This document shows positions 50,276 to 64,000 of a DNA stretch of 64,000 nucleotides, in pieces (position 1 is the first letter of the stretch; each line of letters opens with the position of its first letter). The notes under the pieces are model-generated. The model saw nothing but the letters and a program-made list of their open reading frames with translations, was not told where the DNA came from and searched no databases. The DNA lies in contig NW_004086321.1 in assembly GCF_000220395.1 (NCBI RefSeq), positions 50,468 to 114,467 on the forward strand. Reading direction: 5' to 3'. A program made the position numbers and the translations under genes. Source of the stretch: Ichthyophthirius multifiliis. Lineage: Eukaryota; Ciliophora; Oligohymenophorea; Hymenostomatida.

Positions 50276-52083
50276 TTTTTTCTTTAAGAATACTTAGTTT
50301 TAGAAGATAAAAAAATCATATATATATATTTTATTTCGAAATTTTATAATAAAAATTAAGATTTTGTTTTTTATTTTTTTATTATTTGTTTTATTAATTT
50401 TTATTTCTTATATTTATTCAAACAGTATTTTTTATTATATATGATAATTATTTTCCTTTTAATTTTATAAAACTCAAATTAATATAAAAATATTACAATA
50501 TAATTTATTAATTTAAATTAAAAAATTAATTATTTTAATTATAAATTAACAATTTATATTATTTAATTCATTATAAAATTAATACTCTAAAATTCTCCAC
50601 AATTTTTAATTACTAATTTTTTTATTTATTTCACTAATATTACTTTCTTTATAAAAGTAAAAAATTAATTATTATTAATCTTCAACTAATTTTTTCCAAA
50701 AATAGAGTTTTTTTTTTTTTTTTTTCATTAAGTTATTTGCATTATTCTGTAGTAATGAATAATCTGGATGAGTTTTCCCCATGATTTGACATACAGAAAA
50801 TTTTATTAACTTAAAATATTTTTTTTTAAATATATGTATTTTACACATATCTTAAATGTTTTATATTAAAAGTATTAATTTGAAATGTTATTCGAAAAAT
50901 AGATTCTCATCCTATATATTTTTATAAAATATTTAATTTTAATTATTTTTTTATTTATAACCTTGTTTATTATTGTTCATTAAAACTTTTCCCCTTTGTT
51001 TCTTTATATCTTATATATTACCCATTAATCTTTAATTTAGCTTATCAAGTACATAATTTTCTGAAATATTCTGATTTTAATAGAACATAATATATGTAAT
51101 GTTTTTTTTAAATATATAAATAAATAGTGTTTTACTTATATTACTATAAAAAACTATTATTCCTATAGAATGATAAAGAATACAAAAGATTTTTATATAT
51201 TTTAAAAACGTAAATTTTAATAAATAAAAAAAAATGAAAATAATAAAAAAATTATATATAGATATATAAAATATAAAAGAAAAAAATATTTATAAATAAA
51301 TAATTTTTTTATTATAAAAGAAAAAATCTTATAATTAAATAATTTAATAAATATTAATAATATATATATATAAAAATAATAATTAATATTTTTTTATATT
51401 CAGGAATGCGATACATTTTTTAAATGTAATTAATTATTATTAAAGATATTTTTTCTTTTCTATATTATTATATAAATAATAAAAGGATATATTAATAAAT
51501 AATATTATAAAAAAAAACCAAATTTATTTATGAATGTCTTATTGTATAATTATAAATAAAATATTGAACATTATTATAATAATAATGTATTTAAATAAAA
51601 ATGTAAAATAAATTAAAGGAATCAAATTATAAATTATATTTTATTAATATATAACCCCTTTAATACTAATTAATACTATTTTTATTATTAAAAATAAAAT
51701 TATATCAAAATATATATTTATATTTTAATCTCTTTTTATAAATGGAAAACAGCTTGCATCTGCTAAAAACCTATAAACCTTAATTTAAACTACGTATTTT
51801 ATTATATTTCTTAAAAATTATTTAATTTTAAATGTATTAGATATTATCATAAATTAGAAAAAAATACAATTATATGAATAAATATAGAAAATAAATATAT
51901 AAAATAAAAATTTTAAAAAAAAAAAAAAAACTAAAAAAAATATTAAAAGTTATATATAATTAAACTAAATTAAATTAATTTTATTATAATTATTTTTAAA
52001 TTATTATAAATTTCTAAAAATTAATAAAAATATATTTAATTAATTATATTTATTAAAAATTTAATTTTTTTTATTTTATTTCT
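50276..52083. other. 1.8-kb gene-free region
   Basis: No convincing coding frame on either strand. It contains a T-run (about 50710-50725), the small structured island at 50745-50798 listed separately, and a short hairpin-like sequence at 51751-51769. It lies between two convergent genes. Confidence 0.5.
50745..50798 (+). ncRNA. Candidate small structured RNA (C/D-snoRNA-like)
   Basis: A 54-bp island much richer in G/C than its surroundings is closed by a perfect 7-bp inverted repeat (TTCTGTA / TACAGAA). Just inside are GTAATGA, one mismatch from a C box, and TTTGACA, which contains a degenerate D-like TTGA. GGATGAG in the middle could be a C' box. The boxes are imperfect, so box C/D snoRNA is only one possibility. 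Identity unknown. Confidence 0.25.
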
Positions 52084-55000
52084 TCAAATTTAGTTTTTTT
52101 AGAATAATTAAATTGCTTTCAATGGATATTTAAAAATATTTTAATTTTTAAATTTTATTTTTTAGTTATCATTTTCAGATTATTCAATATTACTGTTTAC
52201 AAAATAGAAAAAATACTTTATTAATAATTATTTTTAAGTTTTATCTATTTTATTCAAGTTTATAATTTCTTAAATTATAAAATTATTTTTTTAATTATGA
52301 AAATCAATTATATATAATTAAATATTCCAATTTATAAACTTTTAAATTAAACGAGCTTCACCTTATATTATTTACTAATTACCATCAATATCATTTATAA
52401 ATAATTTAAATCTTTCTTTTTTAATTAGTCTTTAATTTTTATAAAAGTTTTACAGTTTTAAAATACTGTCAATTTATTCTAGGCTATATATTTATAATTT
52501 ATCTTTAAATACAATTATGTTATTAACTATTTTAATACAATCATTTATATTTTAAACTGAATAAATTTAATTAAATTTTTAATTTTAAGAAATTAATAAA
52601 ATTTAGTTTTTTTCTTCATAAAAAGCTTTTATTAATTTTTATTATTTTGTATCAAACAAAATTTTTTTTAATTAATATAAAAATAAATAGTTTAATTTTA
52701 GTCTTGATAAATCAATAAATAAACCTTAGTTGTATTTATAAAATATAGCTTATTTTAAAGTTATATATTTATATTTCATTAAATTATATTAATCAATATT
52801 ATAAAGTTTTAATAATTTATCATATATAAATTTTCCTTCTTTCAATAAATATAATTTAAGATATAATATATTTTTGAATTTTCCTAATATTATTCTTACG
52901 TTTAATATTATATTATTATTATTTATTTCAAATTCTAAACATTTATTATATATTTAAAAGTAAAATTTATTTGATATTTTTTAGGCTTACTTTTTTTAGT
53001 CTTGTGTGTAGCATTTTATTGCTCTTAATTTTTTTTAATAATTATTATAGAAATTTTCAGACTATTAATATAATTTATTAGGTTTTTAATTTTTTTGTTT
53101 TTTTATTTTCAATATTTAATAATTCCTTTTGAATATTCTTATTATCTAAAACTTTAAATTCTAATTATTAAACTCCTTTAATATCTGTGATTAAAAAAAT
53201 ACTTATAATATTATTTTATATTATTTTTTCATCCATAAGAATTTTATTAAATATAAATTAGTTTTTGTAAAATATATTTTTTGAAAGTTAATATAAATCT
53301 TTCTATTTATCTTTTAAAGTTTTAAGTGAATCAAAAACATCATTAGAATATATAATTTAATTATTTATCTATAAAAAATTATTATATTACTTATCTGATA
53401 TTTCTAATGTAAACTCTTTTAAAATACAACTAACAATATATTTTTCAGCCTATTTTATTTTTAAATATAAATTTCATTTTAAAATAAATAATTTACTACT
53501 AAAAAATTTATAATAAATTTCTCAGTAAAATTTTATATTTATATCTAATTTTCAATTTAATCTTAATTCTGATTTATCTCAATTTATAACAAGTAAAAAT
53601 TAAAGTTTAACTAATTTTTTATTTATTATTTAATAAATAGATAATTAATTTTTTTTTTAATAAAAATTAAATTTTAATTTTTAATTTTGAAAATACTTGT
53701 TCATATATAAAATCATAATTTTTTTAAGAAATTGAATTCCTAAAGAAGTACTTATATTATTATTAATTTATTTACAATTAATACATAAACTTTTAATTTT
53801 TATTAATCCTTTGAATTCTTTCTAAACTTAACCAAAATCTATTTTATTATATATCATTAATTAGGAATAATACACAATTGTTTGTTATTCTTTTAATTAA
53901 TTTTAAGCAAGTAATTTTTAAGCAATTGTTATTATTTTTTAATTTATATTTGGCAATTCTCATTTTAAAAAACAATTAAATAATGCAAATTTTAATTTCA
54001 TATTAAGCATTTTATTTAAATGCAAACTTCATTTCATTTTTATTAAATTTAAACTAATTTTTTTATTAAATTTAAAAATTTATATATGTATATTTTTTTT
54101 TTTACATATTATGAAAAAATAATTGTATTTTTTAATTAATTTTAATTTAATTTATATTTTAAATATTTAAATTCATAACTTTTTAAACTAATTGAATATT
54201 AATTACATTCGACTAATTTTTTCAATATATTATTTTAACTAAGGTTAATAATGAAAGTCATTTAGGCATTATATTTTATGATATTTAATTACTTTTATAA
54301 TTAGAAAAATATAATTAACTAAGAATTAATTTAAATGTTAGTTGGTGAAAACTTCCTTTATACTTTTTTATATTAGATATAGTATAATATTTTTCCTTTT
54401 AGAATTTAAAAAAGCTTATATTTACAAATAAATTAAGCTTTATCAATACTAACATTAAATTTTTAATTCTAATCATTAAACTCAAACTATTTAAAAATCA
54501 TATAAAAAAATGTTATTTCTTTACATAATTTCTATAATTAAACTATTAGGCATTGATCATATATTTTAAGATTTATTTAGCATAAAAATTATACAAAGGT
54601 ATTTGTAAATATCTATTTTTATAATAAAAGCAAGCTAAATAATTCTATGTATATTTATATTTGTTATAAAATAGTTTTCTCTTTAAAAAAAAATCACTTA
54701 TACTTATTTTATATTAAATTTCCAAACTTTTTAAATATGCCTAAATTTAAATTTAAATACTTATTATATGAATTTAACATATGTATTTTTTATTTTTTCT
54801 TTAAAAATTAAATTCTTTTTTTCTATATCTATTTCAAACTAAAATATAATTAATACAAACAAAATTAATAATAAATTTTACATTTTCAAAAAAATTAAAT
54901 TCCTTAAGATTTTTAATATGCCATTTTAAAAATATAGGTATTTACTAAATGATATAAATTTTTTATAATTTATCAATTGTTTTTAATAATAAAAAGTTTT

Positions 55001-57021
55001 TGTTATTTTTCTTTTATATTTATATTAGCCATTTTCTACAGTATTTTTCAAAGATAAATTTGAAAAAAATTTATTTTTTTTATTTTAAAAATTAGAGAAT
55101 ATTTCTTTATATAAGTTTTTTTGAACTTAAAATAATAAAGCTTTAAATTTATTAGTAATATTATTTATTTAAATAATCATTAATAATTTATTTTAAAAAA
55201 ACAATATTTTAATTGTTTCTTTATTCCTATTCCTTATTATTATCATTAATGTTTTAAATTAACTCTTAATAATCTAAATTAACAAAATCTTAGTTCATTT
55301 TATTGTAAAAGAAATCTTTTTATTAATTTATTTTGCTTAATTATAATTATAAATTATTGATATCTTAATCATTCAAATAATCCCTTTATTTTGAATTAAC
55401 ATTAACATTATTGTACAATTCACTTTTTTTTTATACCTAAAATATATATATTATAAAATATATTTTTATTATAATAATAAAAACCTTCTTAATTTACAAT
55501 ATATATTTTTTTTTATTACAATCCTTTTTTAAGAAATATTATTTAGATTTTTTTAAAAATATTAAACACAATCATAGTTATTATTATTAACATTTATTTA
55601 AGCTAGTTTATTTTCCATTTATTTTTAGAAAGAAAAATTTTAGTCTTTTTTTTATTCTTTTACTTTACTAAAATTTAAAGTACTCAAATTAATTTTTATT
55701 TATTTTTCTTCTTCTTTAAATTTATTATTTTAAATCTAGTTCATAAGTAAATAGTTATTTTCTTAATTAATTTTAAATTTCTATTTTATATTATTAATTG
55801 GATAAACATGTGACTAATGTTAATTTAATTTAATACAGTTATTTTATTATTCATCTTAAATATTAAAAAATTAACATAAACAATAATTATAAGGCATTTC
55901 ATTTGAAATATCTATATCCTAAGTAGAAAAAAAACATTTTTATGAAAATTAAATATTCTATATTAAAAATAGGAAAAAATAAAAAAATAAAAAAAATGTT
56001 TTACATTTTTAAAATGAAAATAAAATTATTTTAAAAATTAAGTAAGTTTATTTGAATCGCCTAAATTATTTTCTGCAATTTTAGCAGCTTTTATAAAACT
56101 TTTATTTGTTTCAGAATATTTTTTTAAATGAAATTATTATATTCCCAAATTATAAAAACAAACTGCTAATCCTTAACAAACTTCAATATAATTTTCTTAA
56201 TTTATTAACTATTCTTAATAGCTTTATTAATGAAATTATTTTTATATTTATTTAAGATAAAAAATAGATTTTTAAGCATTTTCTAAAGAAGGCTCAAAAC
56301 TTAATTGTTATAATTATATATAAAATATATATAAATATATATATATATTTATATATATTTATATTTTTTTATATTCATATATTATATTTATATGTTATTT
56401 TTATTTTTTATAATTTTATAATACTATTTCATTTATGAAGTAGTTGTACAAATATTTAAATATGTTAATCCTAAATATTTATTTAATTTATATTTTTCTA
56501 TAAAAAGTAAAGCTTATTTTAATGATTATAAAGAATTATTCAATTAATTTTACTTCCTTTACAAAATAGCAATATTATTTAATGTTAAAGCATATAAAGG
56601 AATCTATTCTTTAAAATTATTATAAATATCCTTTGTTATTTGATGACATTCTTCTAAAATTTACTAACTTTTTTAAAATTAGTTTTTATTTAATTATATT
56701 AATGCTTATTTATTTAAAATTTTAATTATTTTATTAACAGTATTAACACAATCATCATCAAATTCATAATAATTATTAATTACTTTTATATATATATATA
56801 TATAATTTTTATATAAAATTATATAAAACATTATTTTGATTATAATAGCGCTTTTGTTATATTGTTATCTTTAAAGTCTTATATCAATTGTTCAATTTTT
56901 TTTTTATTGAATTCAATATTGAACAAGCTTTATAAGTTTTTATTTACTAAAATTTGTTTAATATTTAATAAAATAATATATTAATTGTAAAATATACTTT
57001 AAGTCTATATATTTAAGTCAT
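52084..57021 (-). CDS. Large TPR-repeat protein
   Basis: Minus-strand gene from ATG 57021 (MTQIYRLKVYF) to TGA 52084-52086. The N-terminal quarter contains TPR-like helices: PLYALTLNNIAILQRKQNQL, NSLQSLKQALLFIEKY, GLTYLNIC, then after an intron GLAVCFYNLGIQQFHLKKYS and FIKAAKIAENNLGDSNK, resembling the TPR clusters common in ciliate proteins. The rest is very AT-rich, Asn/Lys/Ile/Gln-rich, and read in blocks such as INDCIKIVNNIIVFKDKL and IDDSILKLQ-like helices near the C-terminus (GEARLIQKFINWN). A T10 run at 56896-56905 breaks the frame (one A restores it), and several further frame changes occur between 53400 and 55400. It may be one gene or two. The intron near 55940-56010 joining the TPR part to the rest is inferred from phase. 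Confidence 0.55.
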
Positions 57022-57403
57022 TTTAAAATTACAAAATAAACATATATTTATTTTATATTAATTTTTTAATTTAATAAATAAAAAAAAAAATATTATTATA
57101 TATATATTTAAATTATAAATATATATTATTTGAAAATATTTATTTAATATATATTTAAAATTTATTCATATTAAATAAAAAATATTATTAAAGACTATAA
57201 AATATCTATTTTATTTATTTAATATTTATTTTATATAAATTAACTTGATAAAATTAGTATAAATTTATTTAATATCATTTTATTAAATAATAATTTATTA
57301 GTATGTAAATATATATAAATAGAAAACTATTAATTGTTATCACCTATATATTTAAATTATATATTTATTAAATTATAAAAAAATATTATTTTCATCATAT
57401 ACT
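57022..57403. other. Spacer between TPR and kinase genes
   Basis: A/T-only, tandem minus-strand genes. No feature seen. Confidence 0.5.
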
Positions 57404-59752
57404 TCAAATATTATTATTCCTGCTTGATTTTTAATTCAAAATATTTTACTAATCAAAAGTATCAATATTATCTATATTTTTTTTATCTTAAAAGTATTTT
57501 TGATTTTTTTGATATTTTTATTCTGGTGTCTAAATTTATGGAAAATACTGGATTCTATTAGAATTAGTATTACTTTTAGATCTTTCTTAAATTCCAATAG
57601 TAAAACAATTTGAATACTATATTTAATTACTTTACTAAATCTCTTAATTTAATAAATAATTAATATTATTATTTATAATATGTTTCAAATTATTTTATCT
57701 TTATTATTAAAATTAATTTAAATATATTTATTAAAAAAGTTATTTATTGTCATTATTAATCTTTATTTATTTTATTAAAATATATATTTTAATAAATATG
57801 TATTTTTATTACATTAATATTTAAAGAATTATTTTTTATTTTTGAAGATTATTTATTTAATACATTATTTAAACTTTATTTAATACATTATTTAATTTAT
57901 CATCAATTTATTATTATTATTAAAATAATTATTTATTATCATAATTAACCTTTTTTAAAAAAAAAATATATTTAAATAAATAAGCATTTTATAATTATTA
58001 CATTAATATCTAAGGAATTATTTTTTATTCTTTTAGATTACTTATTTAATATATTATTTAATTTATCATCAATTTAATTAAGTTTTTCAATAGAACTAAA
58101 TATTTGATTAACTTAAATATTTACATTTTTATTATTGAATTCATTTCTAAATTAAATATTTTTAGCACTTTAGGGTGATGTTTAAATCTTATAATATTAG
58201 TCGTTTGCTTAATAAAAACTGTTTCTAGAAAATTATGGCTATTGTCTAATTATATTATTTTAAATTTAATATTTATCTATTTCAAATTGTAAATTCATTT
58301 CAGAATTTTTTATTTTATTTTAATTTTTATCTAATTTTTAAATAGCATTTATTATAGGAAGTTAACTTTTATTATCATTTTAATTATTTAGTTGATCATT
58401 TTTTATATTTAGTTAATTTTCTCGTGTAATACTTCTATTTTTATTTTTTTCTTCCGTTTTTAATTCAATCAAATTTTCATTGTTTATTAGTTATTTAAGA
58501 CAATATATTATTTATTTTAATTCTATTCTTTATTAGTGATTGTATTATACCATATTTTTAATTACATATTCATTAAGTTTTTCATAATTTTAATTTAAAT
58601 ATCTATCATAGTTTTTATCTTCTAATTTAATTTTAATTATCCATTTGCTATTTACTTTTACCCCAGTTAATTCTAAGAATACTATACCTAAACTATAAAT
58701 ATCACTCTTTTTATTATTAATTTTTATTAATTTTTGTTAAAAAAATAAGTAATACTTGTTTCGATATCTTTTTATTTGATTTAAATAAAAAAGATTAATA
58801 TTGTTCTGGAGAAGAATAATTTTCTGTAAATCCTTACTTATTTAAATAAACTAAATTATAATTTCTATAAAAATAAAAAAAAATATATTTCATACAGCAT
58901 TATTTGTAAATTAATAAATTTATGAAACATTTTTAGAAATACCAAAATCAGCTTATATATAAATAAAAATATATTATTTTAATTTTTAAATAATTTATTA
59001 GAATAATTTTTGATAATTACTATATTTCCAAATCTAGTCAAATCCCAATAAAATATTAGAAGGTTTAATATCTAAATGTAATAAATTTTTTTCATGAATT
59101 TCTACTAATCCTAAAGCCAATTATAAACAAATATTATAAACCTATTGAATATTATAATTAAAATCAATTTCTTTTATAATTTTTTTAAGATCATCTAAAA
59201 TTAAAAAAATTAAAAAATATAACAATAATAAATATATACATTTGCACATTTCTAAAATAAAAAAGTGAGCTCCTTCGTTTTTATTAATTTAATAGTTTAA
59301 TATTTATTTTTACTTAACAACATATTAAGTATTAAATTTTTAATATTACAAAAATTCTTTATATGTTTACTCCTTTTCTTATTCACTATTATATTTAACT
59401 ATTTTTATAGCTATTTTATCGTTGTATTCATCCAATGCACTTAAAACTATACCAAAACCACCTTTACCTAATACTTAAGAACCTAGTTAAATTTAATTTT
59501 CTATTTCTAAAAAATTTAAGTATTTTTCAAAATAAGGGTCTTATGAATTCAATTATTCTTGTAATTTTTATATTTTCAAATTTCTTTCGTATTCTTTTTT
59601 TAATTTGATATAAATTATATAAAAAAAAATGAATGTAATTAATATATGATTAATAAAAATAATTATAATTAAAAAATAAAGAAAAGTTATACATTTTTAA
59701 GGATAGTATTCTCTAACTTAATCAATTATTGTGTTATATTATTATATTTCAT
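57404..59752 (-). CDS. Protein kinase with HLD catalytic loop and repeat tail
   Basis: Minus-strand kinase from ATG 59752 to TGA 57404-57406. Visible motifs: VLGKGGFGIVLSAL (glycine loop), IAIKIVK (ATP Lys), FFILEMCK, LLHLDIKPSNILL (catalytic loop, with Leu replacing the usual Arg of HRD), TDFGISK, YSSPEQ (APE-like), SDIYSLGIVFLELTG. At least four short introns (59195-59239 is one) are needed. The Arg-to-Leu change makes it a non-RD kinase, so activation-loop phosphorylation may not be required (inference). The C-terminal half is Asn/Ser/Lys-rich with a coiled-coil-like NQIFSSIEKLNQIDDKLNNI segment that is tandemly duplicated with its intron. The substrate is unknown. The start exon and its intron are less certain than the kinase core. 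Confidence 0.8.
57811..58077 (-). repeat. Tandem duplication of an intron-exon module in the kinase tail
   Basis: Blocks at 57811-57910 and about 58000-58077 are diverged copies (both end CATCAATTTA). Each contains a coding part (IDDKLNN..LNKQS..IKNNSL.IN) with a GTAATAA.. donor at its coding end, so exon plus intron were copied together. Confidence 0.65.
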
Positions 59753-61028
59753 TTTAATTTTATATATTAATTATATTTTAAGGATTGGCTTTATTTTAAT
59801 GGTTAATATTTATATTTTTAATAGGTTATGATCCCATATTTACTTTTTAAACGAAAAATTATGTATTTAAATATATAAATGTTAATTTATGAATTATATT
59901 TTAAATAGCAAAAATTAAATCAATTACAAATATATTAATAAAAATCATTAATTTAAATAAAAGGATATTTTAAATAGATTATAAGAAAAAAATTACATAC
60001 TTTAAAAATATAATATTAAGTGTATAATAAAATATAAATTATAAATTTAAATATATTTTAATTATAATTTATATATATTTTAAATTTTTATATCATTTTT
60101 TAATTATCAATATTATTAAAATTGCTTTCAATATTTATTAATATCCATATAAATTTTCATATTTTTTTTTGATTAAAATAAAAATAACAAAATATACGTA
60201 TTTATTATACATAAATAAATATATAATTCATTATATATTAATATTTATTAATAACTATTTATTATATATTTTATTATTATAATAATTTTTATTATTATTA
60301 TTTTTTTAATTAAATTTTTTATACTATATTTAAATTAATAATTATAGATTTAACCTAATTTATATATTTCTATTATTAGAATAAATATTAAATTGATATT
60401 CATTAAACCATTTAAAAATGACATATTTTTTTTATTAAATAAGCACTTTATAAATAAATATCAAAAAATATATATGATAATTTTATTTTTTAATTCAAAC
60501 TTTATTATTTTGTATATTAATAATTATTTAAAATATGTTTATTATTATAAAAAATTTTACTTTGTAAAATAATTTAATATTATTAAAATCTTATCGAATA
60601 TATATATTTTTTTTTTATTATTAAAATATTATGTTATTAATTTAAATATATTATTTTATACTTTTTTTATATGTAAGTATAAGTAATCTACTTAATTTAA
60701 ATTAGTATTTTAACTTTTAATATATATTTTTTTAAGTTATTTAAATTAAATAGTTTTTTATATATTTTATAATTTTACAAAATTTTATATAATTTATATA
60801 CTATTATATATTTTCTATACAAAATAATATTACTAATAGTAATTTTCATTAAAATCTATTTATAAAAATAATTTTGATTATTGTAAATTTGATATATAAT
60901 TATTATTAATTAAAAAAACTATATGTATTAATTAAGATATAAACATTATTATTTAAATTTTTAATTTTTTCTAGAAAAGTAATATAATTATTAATTATAG
61001 TTTTTTTTATATTTTTTTTTTTTTTATA
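59753..61028. other. 1.3-kb gene-free AT region
   Basis: Almost pure A/T with no readable coding frame on either strand and no G/C island. Confidence 0.55.
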
Positions 61029-61760
61029 TCAAGCATAAATTGCATTTTCAGCATTTTATTTCATTAATATATCCCATTCTTCTGTAAATTGAATTTTTAA
61101 TTCTTTTTAACAATTCTTATTGTTATTATATTATTATTAGTTTTATATTTATTATTATTTGATATTTTTTTATATATTTTATTAATTTCCAATTATGTAG
61201 TCAGTTATATTTATATTCTAATTTATTAAATTATAAATTAAATAATTCTATTTTTAATAATCATCATATAAAATAAATTTTATTTTATGATTTTTTTAAA
61301 TATATTATTATTTTTTTTAAATATTTATTTTTTATTCTATATTTATCTATTTAAAAAAATTATAAATAAATTTAATAAATTATAAAAAATAATATTTTAA
61401 TACTTTTATTTCTTTATTTTATTTTAAATTCGAATATTTATTTATTTATTAGTCAAAATCATCTTCATCAAAAAGATTTTAATATTTTTTCTTTTACTTA
61501 TTTTAGTTTTCAATAGTATTCATATTATTTTGTGATTATTGTATATTATCTTCTTTTTTATTTTCTTAAGCTTCTTATTTTAAAGTACTTTATGTATTTA
61601 ATTGTTTATTTTTATCATCAATAAATTAAACCAAACTATTTTTATTATTGAGATTGTCATTTTCATATTTAATAGTCATTATTGTGGATTATTATGTTTA
61701 TTATTATGGAATTGGAAATGTCTTTTTTTAATTCTTATAGTTAGACGTTGAATTTCCCAT
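61029..61760 (-). CDS. Small hypothetical protein, putatively N-myristoylated
   Basis: ATG 61760 opens MGNSTSNYKNQKKTFPIPQ, whose MGNxxS start is a typical N-myristoylation signal. A Gln/Asn/Lys-rich stretch follows, with an acidic QNLFDEDDFDQQ segment and then a likely intron starting GTATTAAAA. The last block ends QFTEEWDILMKQNAENAIYA and TGA 61029-61031. The central joins are uncertain because of A-runs. No known domain. Membrane anchoring is inferred from the N-terminus only. Confidence 0.5.
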
Positions 61761-64000
61761 TATTTTATTTTTTTATTTTATATTTTAATATTATAATTAA
61801 AATTATTAATTTATATAAATGTTTTAACTTCATTAAATTATTATAAAAATCATACTAATTATTAATTTTAAAGTAAGTTAAATTAAAAAGTAAATAGATT
61901 TATTTATAAAATTATTATAATTATCTTTTTATTTTTGATTTCTTATTAATTATTTTTCTATTAGGTTTTTATGATATATTATATATATTTTCATGAATTT
62001 AAAAAGACCGTTTAAAATTTCTCAATTAATGTGTTTTTTTTTTTTTTTTAATAACTTAAATAAATAAAAAAAGGCTATAATTTCATTTTTTCTCATCGTT
62101 TTTTATTTGATTGAGTTTTTATAACAAATAATATAGAAAAGCAAAATAACAGTACGAATTACATAAATTCATTTTTAAATTATAAATTATTTATATTATT
62201 AATTATGAAATTATTAGTTTTTTTTTTTCAAATATATGTAATTTTAATATATTTATTTAAAATAAATATATTTATTTACCAATTTATTGGTTACAAACAT
62301 TTTATTTTCAAATTTAATTTAATTTTTAAAATTAAATATTTCTAGAATTTATTAATTTATAAATTATTAATATTAGAAAATCTTGTATATTATAAAATAT
62401 TTTTAATATAATTTATATAAATTTTTAAATTATATAAAAATAAATTAAAACTATTCTATTTTATAAATTATAATCTAATCTTAATAAATATAATAGGATA
62501 TTTTTATTTATAGATCTATTTAAATAAAAAGATTTTTTATTATTAATTTGCATTTATTTTTATTCGAATTTATCTAAAATAATGTATTTTTGCTTTTTTA
62601 ATTTTCTTTTTTTTATTTTTTTTTGTTAATTTGTTTCTTTTTATTTTTTTCTTTAGTTTTATTTAAAATCGATAAATAGATTTTAATTATATTAATATTC
62701 CTGGTTATTAAATTAAAACAAAGTATGAATAGATAGATATAAAATATATAATCTAGTTTATTTACATACATAAATATTATGAAATGCAATTATTTAAATA
62801 TACAAAATAATAAGCATAAAATTAATTTTTTTATGATAATATGAATAAATAAATATACGTATTTTCAAATTTAAAATTAAATATTAAAAATATTATTATA
62901 TCTAAAATAAAAATTAAATAATAAAATTTATTTGTATTCATATTTTAATATGTAAAATAAAGTTCAGGTGAAAAGAATTATGAAAACAATATATAAAAAC
63001 TAAATGAATAATATCTCTATAAATAATTTAAATAATAAAATATTTTAAATATATCGTTTATAAAATTTTAAATAAAATGCCCATACAAATTATAAAATTA
63101 ATAAACAAGAAATAAATAAAAAGAAGGAATAAATTTAAACTATTTTTTTTTTTTTTTTAAATTGTATATGAATTATTTTAGAAATATCAGTAAATATATT
63201 AAAAAAGATTAAAATAAAGAAAATATTGATATGTATATATAATGTATTTAAATAAAAATAATAATAATTTATTATTATAAATAATAAATAAATTATATAT
63301 AATATACTATTTCTTTATTTAATATTATTTATATAATAATTTAATATAAATTATTAATATTTTAATATTTTTAAATATAAATAAACTAAAAACTAATAAA
63401 AAAGAATAATTTCTAAGTATAATATTAAATTATTATAAATTTTTAAATTTATAATTTATTACATAATAATAGCTAATTTTTTTCACTATTATTTAATTAT
63501 AGAAAAAAAGTTTTTATAATAAATAAAAAAATATTTGTAATAAATATTATAAAATTTAAATTTATTATTAAATATTAATTGATAAAAAAATCTATAAAAT
63601 AAAAAGGGAAACTGGAAAACATAATAATATTGTAAATAATTAAAAAAACTATAAAAATAATGTACAAATATTAATTGAAGTATTATTTATATAAAATTGT
63701 AAAAATATATAAAAAATAAAATTTGCAATAGTTATATAAGTTATAATAATTTAAATTAATGTAAAATAAAAAATCTATTATGTATTTTTTACAAAAGTAA
63801 AAAAATATATATTTTTAATTAACTTATAATGATAAATAATAAAATTATAAATGTTAATAAATTATAAAAAAAATAGTTTATACAATGATATAAAGATTAA
63901 AAAAAAAAAAATTAATTAAAAAATAATATATAAAAATAAAATAGAACAAGATAATAAATATTAAAATAATAATAATTAAAATAATTATAAATATATATAT
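61761..64000. other. 2.2-kb terminal gene-free region
   Basis: Extremely A/T-rich, with no open frame showing protein-like composition, no tandem repeat array, no telomeric repeat and no structured G/C island. Weak T-rich stretches at 62560-62670 could be the edge of an undetected exon on the minus strand. Confidence 0.5.

Overview
The window reads as macronuclear DNA of an oligohymenophorean ciliate. Long conserved proteins appear only when TAA and TAG are read as glutamine and TGA as the sole stop. The base composition is extremely AT-rich, introns are short (mostly about 40-60 nt, GT..AG), and many proteins carry Asn/Gln tracts. The extreme AT bias resembles Ichthyophthirius or a close relative, but that genus assignment is inference. 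Standard-code ORF calling fragments almost every gene here. The coordinates below come from reading the frames by hand with the ciliate code.

Layout. 0.2-8.7 kb (+ strand): an Asn-rich hypothetical, a CDK9/12/13-type kinase, a 762-aa hypothetical, a small secreted protein with two HxT motifs (2H-phosphoesterase-like) and another hypothetical. 9.0-15.8 kb (- strand): mitochondrial-type translation initiation factor IF-2, a 371-aa AGC kinase and a 678-aa anoctamin/TMEM16-like membrane protein. 16.9-25.5 kb (+): a four-domain voltage-gated Ca2+ channel alpha subunit with Glu in all four pore loops, diverging from the anoctamin gene. 25.8-36.6 kb (-): a coiled-coil protein with a large internal duplication, a repeat-rich hypothetical containing a near-perfect 435-bp tandem duplication, and the DNA polymerase alpha catalytic subunit. 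37.7-39.3 kb (+): a SANT-domain protein. 39.8-40.4 kb (-): a small membrane-like protein. 41.43-41.55 kb (-): a U5 spliceosomal snRNA gene. 41.9-50.3 kb (+): a CCDC112-like coiled-coil protein, a DNAJB6-type J-protein, the U3 snoRNP protein UTP18, a hypothetical, and a C2-domain protein with a PGPGDY tail. 52.1-61.8 kb (-): a TPR protein, a protein kinase with an HLD catalytic motif, and a small putatively myristoylated protein. The last 2.2 kb shows no gene I can support.

The genes do not form one pathway. It is an ordinary ciliate gene neighbourhood mixing housekeeping genes (replication, splicing RNA, rRNA processing, mitochondrial translation, chaperone) with signalling and possibly cilium-related genes (Ca2+ channel, anoctamin, kinases, CCDC112-like, C2/PGPGDY).

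Two features recur. Reading frames of otherwise well-conserved genes break at A-runs, and in nearly every case one extra A restores the frame, which points to homopolymer under-calling or to real single-base deletions. Several introns are multiples of three without TGA, so they are invisible to simple ORF logic. I found no CRISPR array, transposon, tRNA, rRNA or telomeric repeat.
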